Positions 54,573-62,154 of a DNA stretch of 64,000 bases are shown piece after piece; the stretch's first letter is position 1, and every line of letters begins with the position of its first letter. Source of the DNA: Saccharopolyspora gregorii (GTDB lineage Bacteria > Actinomycetota > Actinomycetes > Mycobacteriales > Pseudonocardiaceae); assembly GCF_024734405.1 (NCBI RefSeq), contig NZ_CP059556.1, positions 3,162,001 to 3,226,000 of the forward strand, given 5' to 3'. The notes below the pieces were generated by a model. The model was not told the DNA's origin. It did not search any database and worked only from the letters and a program-made list of their open reading frames with translations. The position numbers were made by a program, and so were the translations under genes.

Positions 54573-56900
54573 CTATTCGGTGTGGAGCCCGTCGGGGCTC
54601 ATGGCCTTGGACAGGGCGGGGGCGGTCAGTGCGGTGACGACGAGCACCGACACGGCGGCGAAGGCCAGCACCGCCGCCATCCCCGGCAGGTCCGGGGCGA
54701 TCAGGAGTTCGGACTGCGACGCCAGGGCCAGCGTTCCCGTGGCGTAGCCGATGGGAACCGCCGGCACCAGCGCGAGCAGCATCGGTACGGCGTTCTGCAG
54801 GAAGGCCGACCAGACGAGGGTGCTGCGCTTGGCCCCCACCGCACCGAGCACGGCCATCGGGCGGGCCCGTTCGTGGATCTGCTCGGCGGCGGTGACCAGC
54901 AGGCTGCACCCGATCAGCGAGAACACCACCAGGGCCCCTGCCAGCAACCCCTGTCCGAGCAGCCGGATCGCGGCCAGCGATTCCTCGACGCCGGTCCAGT
55001 TCGCCGCGCCGACGGTCGGTTTCCGCAGGTTCGCCGCGGCGGCGTTGCGGATGTGCTCGACCAGGTCCGGTGGCGCGTCGGCTTCGAGGTCGACGCTCAT
55101 CACCGCGGTACGCGCCTCCATCGGGACCGCGGTGGCCGCGGCCGGGGTCAGGACCAGGTCGTAGCCGTTGAACTCGGCGGTGCCCCGGCCGACGAGGCGC
55201 CCAGGCGGAACAGGCCAGTCCACCGTCTCCGGGCCGGTGCCCGCCGCGTTCGAGTGCGGCGTGGCGATCCGCCACGGGCGGCCTTCCTGCGCGCGGACGT
55301 CGACGTCGTCGGAGTGCTCGGGGAGGAACACGTCGCCGTCGCGGCACTCGCCCACCGGAACGAAGCGGGTGATCGTGGCGCAGTCGGCGATGCTGATCAG
55401 CAGCGAGTCCGCGCCGGAGGCGGCGTTGGCCTCGTGCATCGCGGTCACCGATCGCACTCCGGGCATCGCGGTGATCTCGGCCGCGGTCGCGCTCATCGCG
55501 GGCCGCCCGGCCGGGTCCTCGTCGGCGTAGACGTACACCGAGTGCGCGTCGGCCGCTCCGGTGCCGCGCTGCGCGTAGTTCGCCTCGCTGGCGGCGAGCA
55601 TGGTCTGCAGGGCGATGACGCCGGTGACGACGACGGCGATGGCGCTGACGGAGCGGGCCGCGGTGCCGCTGGTCAGGTGCAGCCTGCGCAGCGCGAGCTG
55701 CCAGGCCACCGGGCCCCCGCGGACCCGTTCGGCGAGGGACGCCACACCCCACGGCAGCAGCAGCGGCACCGACAGCAGGATCAGCACGATCGAGACGACC
55801 AGCCAGGCCATCCACCAGTCCGTGCTCCAGCTCTGCAAGCGGGCCGTCGCGACACCGAGGATCCCCACCACCAGCGGCACGCACCGCGGCCACAGCCTGC
55901 GGCGGATCGGCGTGGCCTGGCGCACCGAGCGCAGCGGGTCGTGCACGGCGCCGCGCAGCGCGACCAGCGAGATCAGCACGGTCGCGGCCGGGACCCCCAA
56001 GGTCACCGCCGCGGCCGGCCACCACATCGGGGTGAGGTCGGCGACGAACACCGCCCCGGAGGACGCCTCGAACCGGGAGAGCGCCAGGTGCGCGGCCCCG
56101 AACAGGCCCCACCCGGCGAGCACCCCGGTGGTGGCGCCGACGAGGGTTTCGCCGGAGGCGATGCGGCGCACCTGCCAGGCGCTGGCGCCGACCAGGCGCA
56201 GTGCGGCGAGCCTGCGTTGGCGGGCGGCTTCGGCCAGCCTGGTCGTGCTGATCACGAACACCACGACCGGCAGCAGCAGCGCGCAAGCGCCCATCGCCCA
56301 CAGCAGCAGCAGGTCCGGCGTCGAGGTCGGCTTGTCGTCGTAGGTCTCGCCGAAGTGGTCGTCGACGCGGTAGTCGGCGTTCCACCCGGTCAGCCCGGCG
56401 GCGCCACCGTAGTAGTGCAGTTCCCCGGGCATGAGCAGTCCGTCGTCGCCGATGGTGCCGGTGATGGTGCCGGGCAGGCGTTCGCGCAGCAGTGCGGAGT
56501 CGGGCCGGGCCAGCAGGTCGGCCAGTGCCGGGGACACGATCAGCTCTCCCACGGCCGGGTAGTGGTCCAGACCCGCCGGCAGCGGGGCGTCCGGGCCTCG
56601 CGGTTCGAGCAGCACGCCGGAGATCGCGTGCTCGTGGAACGTGGTGCGACCGTCCACACCGAGCACCGCGGCCGGAATGCCCCAGCGGTCGGACTCGGCG
56701 TCGGCCAGGTCGCGGGCGGCGGCGCGCTGATCTTTGGCTTCGGCCCAGTTCGGCAGCGCGGTGCTGGCCAGCAGCACGAGCACGCCGATGCCGACGCCGA
56801 CGGTCATCAGGGCGAGACGCCCCCACGGGGTGTTGCGGTCACCGACGGCGAGACGGATCCCCAGCACCAGGTCCGCGATCCAGCTGCGGATCCTGCTCAT
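54573..56900 (-). CDS. FtsX-like ABC transporter permease, second paralogue
   Basis: 775 residues, same layout as its neighbours. The first membrane block and C-terminal block are near-identical at DNA level to the other two copies, but the extracellular domain diverges (ADCATITRFVPVGECRDGDVF region). Separated from the third copy by 30 bp and from the first by 73 bp. Probably pairs with the ATPase at 59307, or with another copy as a heterodimer. Confidence 0.85.
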   Translation of the reverse strand: MSRIRSWIADLVLGIRLAVGDRNTPWGRLALMTVGVGIGVLVLLASTALPNWAEAKDQRAAARDLADAESDRWGIPAAVLGVDGRTTFHEHAISGVLLEPRGPDAPLPAGLDHYPAVGELIVSPALADLLARPDSALLRERLPGTITGTIGDDGLLMPGELHYYGGAAGLTGWNADYRVDDHFGETYDDKPTSTPDLLLLWAMGACALLLPVVVFVISTTRLAEAARQRRLAALRLVGASAWQVRRIASGETLVGATTGVLAGWGLFGAAHLALSRFEASSGAVFVADLTPMWWPAAAVTLGVPAATVLISLVALRGAVHDPLRSVRQATPIRRRLWPRCVPLVVGILGVATARLQSWSTDWWMAWLVVSIVLILLSVPLLLPWGVASLAERVRGGPVAWQLALRRLHLTSGTAARSVSAIAVVVTGVIALQTMLAASEANYAQRGTGAADAHSVYVYADEDPAGRPAMSATAAEITAMPGVRSVTAMHEANAASGADSLLISIADCATITRFVPVGECRDGDVFLPEHSDDVDVRAQEGRPWRIATPHSNAAGTGPETVDWPVPPGRLVGRGTAEFNGYDLVLTPAAATAVPMEARTAVMSVDLEADAPPDLVEHIRNAAAANLRKPTVGAANWTGVEESLAAIRLLGQGLLAGALVVFSLIGCSLLVTAAEQIHERARPMAVLGAVGAKRSTLVWSAFLQNAVPMLLALVPAVPIGYATGTLALASQSELLIAPDLPGMAAVLAFAAVSVLVVTALTAPALSKAMSPDGLHTE

Positions 56901-56973
56901 CGCCCTGCCTCCTCGGCGGCGTTCGGTTCTCGGTACGGGACGGTCCCCACCCCGGGGCGGGGTGCGGGCGGGA

Positions 56974-59310
56974 CTACTCGGAGTGCAGCCCTTCGGAGCT
57001 CATGGCCTTGGACAGGGCGGGTGCGGTCAGCGCGGTGACGACGAGTACCGACACGGCGGCGAAGGCCAGCACCGCCGCCATCCCCAGCAGGTCCACGGCG
57101 GGCAGGAGCGTGAACCCCGCCGCCATGAGCACCCCGCCGAGGACGTAACCGACCGGGACGGCGACCACCAGGGCCAAGAGCATGGGTACGGCGTTCTGCA
57201 GGAAGGCCGACCAGACGAGCGTGCTGCGCTTGGCTCCGACGGCGCCGAGCACGGCCATGGGGCGGGCGCGTTCGTGGATCTGTTCGACGGCGGTGACCAG
57301 CAGGCTGCACCCGATCAGCGAGAACACCACCAGGGCCCCTGCCAGCAACCCGTACTTGACCAGGTTCAACGCGATGCGCGGGTCGGTCCCCTCGGTGTAG
57401 CTCTCGTAGATGTCCGGGTTCGGCAGGTGGTGCCAGGCCGCGGTGCGGATCTGGTCGAGCAGCTGCGGTGGCGCGTGCTCGTCGCGCATCACGGTGAGGC
57501 TCACCCGGCGGGTCTCCATCGGGATCCCCGCGGCGGCGGCCGGGGTCAGCACCAGGTTCGGCGCGTTGAGCGCCTCGGGCGTGCGCGGGCCTGCGGGGAG
57601 CACGGGCGGGACGACCCAGGCGATGGTGCCCGGCCCGGTGGCGTTCGAACCGGACCGGTCGATCTCCCACCGCTCCCCTTCGCGCAGCGGCCGTTGACCT
57701 TCTTCGAGTGGGCTGTCCTCGGTGCGGGCGGGTGAGAAGGCATCACCGTCGCGGCACTCCCCGACCTCGATGATCCGGCTGATCGTGGCGCAGTCGGCGA
57801 TCGCCACCGACGCGGCGGAACGTTCTCCGGAACGCAGGGAAACCGTGTGCTGGGCCGTCACCGAGCGCACCCCGGGCAGCGCGGCGATCTCGTCCCGCGT
57901 GGCGCTCAACCCTTCCCGGCCGGTCAGGTCCTCCTGCCCGTAGACGTTCACCTCCGATGTGCTCGTCCGGGTCGTCAGCCGCTGGTACTGCTGTTCGAGG
58001 GCGGCGACCATGGTTTGGAGGGCGATGATGCCGGTGACGACGACGGCGATGGCGCTGACGGAGCGGGCGGCGGTGCCGCTGGTGAGGTGCAGGCGGCGGA
58101 GTGCCAGTTGCCAGGCGAGCGGGCCGGTGTGCCAGTGTCGGGCGACGTTCTCCACGATCCAGGGCAGCAGCAGCGGCACCGACAGCAGCACCAGCGCCAC
58201 CGCGAAGACCGGGATCGAGATGCGCAGGTCCGAGGACCCGATCTCGGTCCAGGGAACCGTGACGCCCACCATGCCCAGCACGAGCGGCACCAGCCGCGGC
58301 CACAACCGGCGGCGGCGGGGCATCGCCTGGCGCACCGCACCGAGCGGGTCGCCGACCGCGCCGCGCAGCGCGGCCAGCGCGATCAGCACGGTGGACAGCG
58401 GAACACCCGCGGTGATCAGCGCCGCCAGCCACCACACGGGCGTGAAGTCGTCGACGAACGCCGAGAAGCCGGCCACCTCGAGCCGGTCCACCGTCCAGTG
58501 GCACACCGCGAACAGGCCCCACCCGGCGAGCACCCCGGTGGTGGCGCCGACGAGGGTTTCGCCGGAGGCGATGCGGCGCACCTGCCAGGCGCTGGCGCCG
58601 ACGAGGCGCAGTGCGGCGAGCCTGCGTTGGCGGGCGGCTTCGGCCAGCCTGGTGGTGCTGATCACGAACACGATGACCGGCAGCAGCAGTGCGCAGGCGC
58701 CGATCGACCACAGCATCAGGGTTTCCGGCGTGGAGTTGAACTTGTCGTCGTAGGTCTCGCCGAAGTGGTCGTCGACGCGGTAGTCGGCGTTCCACTCGGT
58801 CAGCCCGGTGGCGCCCGCGTAGTAGTACAGCTCTGCCGGCGAGAGCAGTCCGTCGTCGCCGATGGTGCCGGTGACGGTGCCGGGCAGGCGGTCCCGCAGC
58901 AGCTCGGTTCCGGGCCGGGCCAGCAGGTCGGCCAGTGCCGGGGACACGATCAGCTCTCCGGCCGCCGGGTAGTGGTCCAGGCCGGCGGGCAGCGGGGCGT
59001 CCGGGCGCCGCGGTTCGACGAGCAGGCCCTCCACCGCTTCCCGGCCGAACGCGGTCCTGCCGTCCAAGCCGAGCACCGCTGCCGGGACCTGCGACTGCTC
59101 GGCCGTGGCGTGGGCCATGTCGCGGGCGGCGATGCGCTGGTCGCGGGCGTCGAGCCAGTTCGGCAGCGCGGCGCTGGCCAGCAGCACGAGCACGCCGATG
59201 CCGATGCCGACGGTCATCAGCGCGAGGCGTCCCCACGGGGTGTTGCGATCGCCGATGGCGAGGCGGATCCCCAGCACCAGGTCGGCGATCCAGGTGCGGG
59301 ACCTGCTCAT
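56974..59310 (-). CDS. FtsX-like ABC transporter permease, first paralogue
   Basis: 778 residues. ATG overlaps the ATPase stop (ATGA), so it is the copy most tightly coupled to it. Same helix plan, with extracellular DCATISRIIEVGECRDGDAF segment. See the repeat entry for the shared DNA blocks. Confidence 0.85.
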   Translation of the reverse strand: MSRSRTWIADLVLGIRLAIGDRNTPWGRLALMTVGIGIGVLVLLASAALPNWLDARDQRIAARDMAHATAEQSQVPAAVLGLDGRTAFGREAVEGLLVEPRRPDAPLPAGLDHYPAAGELIVSPALADLLARPGTELLRDRLPGTVTGTIGDDGLLSPAELYYYAGATGLTEWNADYRVDDHFGETYDDKFNSTPETLMLWSIGACALLLPVIVFVISTTRLAEAARQRRLAALRLVGASAWQVRRIASGETLVGATTGVLAGWGLFAVCHWTVDRLEVAGFSAFVDDFTPVWWLAALITAGVPLSTVLIALAALRGAVGDPLGAVRQAMPRRRRLWPRLVPLVLGMVGVTVPWTEIGSSDLRISIPVFAVALVLLSVPLLLPWIVENVARHWHTGPLAWQLALRRLHLTSGTAARSVSAIAVVVTGIIALQTMVAALEQQYQRLTTRTSTSEVNVYGQEDLTGREGLSATRDEIAALPGVRSVTAQHTVSLRSGERSAASVAIADCATISRIIEVGECRDGDAFSPARTEDSPLEEGQRPLREGERWEIDRSGSNATGPGTIAWVVPPVLPAGPRTPEALNAPNLVLTPAAAAGIPMETRRVSLTVMRDEHAPPQLLDQIRTAAWHHLPNPDIYESYTEGTDPRIALNLVKYGLLAGALVVFSLIGCSLLVTAVEQIHERARPMAVLGAVGAKRSTLVWSAFLQNAVPMLLALVVAVPVGYVLGGVLMAAGFTLLPAVDLLGMAAVLAFAAVSVLVVTALTAPALSKAMSSEGLHSE

Positions 59311-60008
59311 CGCGCGGTCTCCTCCGCCAGGGCCGTTCTCCCGTCGCGGATGACGACTTCGCGGTGCGCGTAGGCGGCGACGGTGGGTTCGTGGGTCACC
59401 AGCACCACGGCGCTGCCGGATTCGGAGGCGGTCTCGGTGAGCAGCTGCATCACTTCGCGGCCGCCGGTGGAGTCGAGGGCACCGGTCGGTTCGTCGGCGA
59501 AGATCACCGACGGGTCGGCGACCAGTGCGCGGGCGAGGGCGGCGCGCTGGCCCTGGCCGCCGGAGATCTCGCCGGGGCGCTTGTCGAGCTGGGCGGTGAC
59601 GCCGAGCTTGTCGGCCCAGTCGCGGGCGCGGCGCTCGGACTTGCTGCGGGCGGCACCGTTGAGGCGCAGCGGCAGCGCGATGTTCTCCAGCACGCTCAGC
59701 TCCGGGACGAGCTGGCCGAACTGGAACACGAACCCGAACTCGGAGCGCCGCAGCGCGCTGCGCTCGTCGTCGGACATGGCGGTGACGTCGCGGCCTCGGA
59801 AGCGGACCGTGCCGGATTCGGGGGCGACGACCCCGGCCATGCAGTGCAGCAGCGTGGACTTGCCGGATCCGGAGGCGCCGACGACGGCGACGACCTCACC
59901 GGCGTCCACGGCGAGGTCCGCGCCGCGCAGCGCGGGGGTGGCGCCGAAGGAGCAGACCAGATCGGTCCCGGTGAGCATCGATTCGGTGCCGGACCTGGAC
60001 GCGGTCAT
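59307..60008 (-). CDS. ABC transporter ATPase, LolD/MacB type
   Basis: 233 residues. Walker A GASGSGKST, Q-loop VFQFGQLVPELSV, signature ISGGQGQRAALARAL (ISGGQ for LSGGQ), Walker B VIFADEPTGALDS, H-loop VTHEP. Typical of ATPases that drive FtsX-type permeases. First gene of the four-gene operon. The 254 bp upstream hold the promoter; no operator was recognised. Confidence 0.94.
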   Translation of the reverse strand: MTASRSGTESMLTGTDLVCSFGATPALRGADLAVDAGEVVAVVGASGSGKSTLLHCMAGVVAPESGTVRFRGRDVTAMSDDERSALRRSEFGFVFQFGQLVPELSVLENIALPLRLNGAARSKSERRARDWADKLGVTAQLDKRPGEISGGQGQRAALARALVADPSVIFADEPTGALDSTGGREVMQLLTETASESGSAVVLVTHEPTVAAYAHREVVIRDGRTALAEETAR

Positions 60009-60262
60009 GCTGGGGTCTCCTTCTGCGTGCTGCGGGGGCCGGGTGCGACGGCGCGATTCTCCCGGTGGCGCGCCGCGGCGCCGGCGGCGGGTGCTCCCCC
60101 GGCCGATCCGGTTCCCGGGCGCGTCGTGCGGGGCCGGTCGTCGGACTCCGACCGATCATGCATGGCCGAACCCTACACGGCCGGGTGAACCGCTCCGGCG
60201 CGTTTCGGCAAGATCGTTCCGCGCGGGTGGGCCGCGTCGGCTCCGCTCGCGCGGTGCCCGGT

Positions 60263-61204
60263 CTACCCGTCTCCTCCGGTGGACGCGGGAGCACCGGCGT
60301 TCGCCCGTTCCCGCTGCGGCACGACGGTGTAGCGGGGGTCGCGGGCGGTGACCCGCCCGGCTTCGAAGATCCCGAAGCGGGCGGCGGCCCCGGCCGCGGC
60401 CAGGCACGACCCGGCGACCGCCGCGATCCGCCGGTCCCGCCCGGCCAGCGCCGCCGCGGCCGCACCGGCCCAGGTCAGGATCCGGGAGGCGCGCAGCAAC
60501 CGGCCGGGCGTGCCGGTGTCGTAGGCCTCGGCGGCGAGCCCGGCGCGCTGCAGCATGCGGTGCTCGGCGGCCAGTTCCAGCGCGGACCCGGTGATCGCCA
60601 TCCGCCGCGCCGGGGCGGCCTGGGCGGTCGGGGTGGCGAGCAGGGCGATACCGCCCGCGCTGGAGACGGCGCTGCCGGCGAACACGAACGGCAGCTCCCG
60701 GTGCACCTCGTGCCAGCCGGGCACGGCGGTGTCGGCCAGCAGCACCGCGGTGTAGGTGGTCATGGCGGGGCCGAGCACGGCGGCGGCGGCGCCCGCGAGC
60801 CTGCCGGTGCCGGGCAGCAGGCCGGTGAGGTCGCTGGCGGCCGCTGCGGCGGTCAGCCCGGAGAACGGGGCGAGGATCCAGGAGCCGACGCTCAGCGGCG
60901 AGGTCGGTTTCAGCACCCGCAGCATGTTCAGGAACCGCAGCGGCCGCCCGAGGTCGTGCACGAGCGCGAGCACGCTGGCCCCGGCGCCGGCCGCGGCGGC
61001 GACGCGCCCGGTGCGGCGCAGCTCGGGCCGCCCGGTCAGGTCGGCCAGCGCCGCCATCACCGCCGAGCCGCCTGCCAGCCCGCCGAGGAACAGGTAGGCG
61101 GGCACGTCGGGGACCTTCCAGGTGGGGCTCTTGATGATCTGCCGCCCGTAGTAGGAGCGGAACTCGGCGTCGGGCACGATCGATTCCCCGCGGCGCCTGC
61201 TCAT
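60263..61204 (-). CDS. nrfD: NrfD/polysulfide-reductase-type membrane subunit
   Basis: 313 residues, eight or more helices. N-terminal PTWKVPDVPAYLFLGGLAGGSAV, then LGRPLRFLNMLRVLKPTSPLSVGSWIL are hallmarks of NrfD. No haem ligands are needed in this class; it passes electrons to menaquinone. ATG overlaps the iron-sulfur gene stop (ATGA). Completes a formate-dehydrogenase-like complex. Confidence 0.9.
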   Translation of the reverse strand: MSRRRGESIVPDAEFRSYYGRQIIKSPTWKVPDVPAYLFLGGLAGGSAVMAALADLTGRPELRRTGRVAAAAGAGASVLALVHDLGRPLRFLNMLRVLKPTSPLSVGSWILAPFSGLTAAAAASDLTGLLPGTGRLAGAAAAVLGPAMTTYTAVLLADTAVPGWHEVHRELPFVFAGSAVSSAGGIALLATPTAQAAPARRMAITGSALELAAEHRMLQRAGLAAEAYDTGTPGRLLRASRILTWAGAAAAALAGRDRRIAAVAGSCLAAAGAAARFGIFEAGRVTARDPRYTVVPQRERANAGAPASTGGDG

Positions 61205-62154
61205 CGCCGTCCCCGCCCGGCGAAGCAGACCGCGACCAAGGCGGCGGCGGTGCCCGCGGCGGCCGCGGCGTGCCGCCACATCGCCGGCAGGTCGCGGGTG
61301 GTCACGACCGGGTCGGGTGGCAGCCCGTAGACCTCGGGTTCGTCGAGCAGCAGGAAGAACGCGCCGTCCCCGCCGACGCCGTCGCCGGGGTCGTGGCCGT
61401 AGAGGCGGGCGCCGGTCTCACCGCGTTCGTGCAGTTCGTCGACACGGCGGGCGGCGCGGGCGCGGAGTTCGTCGAGCGGCCCGTACTGGATGGACTCGGT
61501 GGGGCAGGCGGTGGCGCAGGCGGGGGCGAGCCCGGCGCCGAGCCGGTCCTGGCACAGGGTGCACTTGAACGCGCCGCCGTCCCCGGGCCGGATGTCGATC
61601 ACCCCGTAGGGGCAGGCGGGCACGCAGTAGCCGCAGCCGTTGCACACGTCGTCCTGCACGAGCACGGTGCCGTGCTCGGTGCGGATGAGCGCCCCGGTGG
61701 GGCACACGTCGAGGCAGGCGGCGTGGGTGCAGTGCTTGCACACGTCGGAGGACATCAGCCACCGCACCCCGCCTCCCCCGCCGCCGGGCGAGCCGTCGCC
61801 GGGCGAGCCGTCGCCGGTGGACCCGTCGCCGGTGGACCCGTCGCCGGGTGGTCCGAGGCCGGGCATGCCGAGGTCGGTGGCGGGCAGCTCCTGTTCGACG
61901 AACGCGACATGCCGCCAGGTGCTGGCACCGAGGTCGCCGGTGTTGTCGTAGGACATGCCGGTGAGTTCCAGGCCGTCCTCGGGCAGCAGGTTCCACTCTT
62001 TGCAGGCCACTTCGCAGGCCTTGCAGCCGATGCAGATGCTGGTGTCGGTGAAGAACCCGACGCGTTCGGGGTGCTCGGCGTAGCCGGCGTCGGCGGCGGG
62101 GTCCTCCAGCGGTCCGCTGAGGCTGGTGCGATCGACCACGGCTGGCTCCCTCAT
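61201..62154 (-). CDS. Formate-dehydrogenase-type iron-sulfur subunit (four [4Fe-4S])
   Basis: 317 residues. Four cysteine clusters: CIGCKACEVAC, CKHCTHAACLDVC, CNGCGYCVPAC and CTLCQDRLGAGLAPACATAC, as in FdnH. A C-terminal helix (AAAAAGTAAALVAVCF) anchors it. An unusual Gly/Asp/Ser/Thr insertion sits between clusters I and II (see repeat). ATG overlaps the stop of the catalytic subunit. Confidence 0.92.
   Translation of the reverse strand: MREPAVVDRTSLSGPLEDPAADAGYAEHPERVGFFTDTSICIGCKACEVACKEWNLLPEDGLELTGMSYDNTGDLGASTWRHVAFVEQELPATDLGMPGLGPPGDGSTGDGSTGDGSPGDGSPGGGGGGVRWLMSSDVCKHCTHAACLDVCPTGALIRTEHGTVLVQDDVCNGCGYCVPACPYGVIDIRPGDGGAFKCTLCQDRLGAGLAPACATACPTESIQYGPLDELRARAARRVDELHERGETGARLYGHDPGDGVGGDGAFFLLLDEPEVYGLPPDPVVTTRDLPAMWRHAAAAAGTAAALVAVCFAGRGRR
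61791..61850 (-). repeat. Four 15-bp tandem repeats inside the iron-sulfur gene
   Basis: Units at 61791, 61806, 61821 and 61836, each with the core CCGTCGCCGG, encode a GDGST/GDGSP linker of about twenty residues before a run of glycines. A slippage-prone spacer in an otherwise compact subunit; probably a flexible loop. Confidence 0.75.

Larger units (their letters stand above)
52209..59310 (-). repeat. Three tandem copies of a 2.3-kb permease gene
   Basis: Copies at 52209, 54573 and 56974 share long, almost identical DNA runs. Around 53800-53940, 56155-56290 and 58555-58690 (first FtsX block) only a few bases differ over about 135 bp; 52430-52560, 54790-54930 and 57180-57340 (last FtsX block) are likewise conserved. 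In between, the extracellular parts are clearly diverged. The pattern points to tandem duplication with later gene conversion of the membrane parts. Confidence 0.85.

Noticed and set aside
52209-59310. Transposon or insertion-sequence origin for the repeated DNA
   Set aside because: Repeats coincide with homologous parts of three coding sequences; no terminal inverted repeats, target duplications or transposase.
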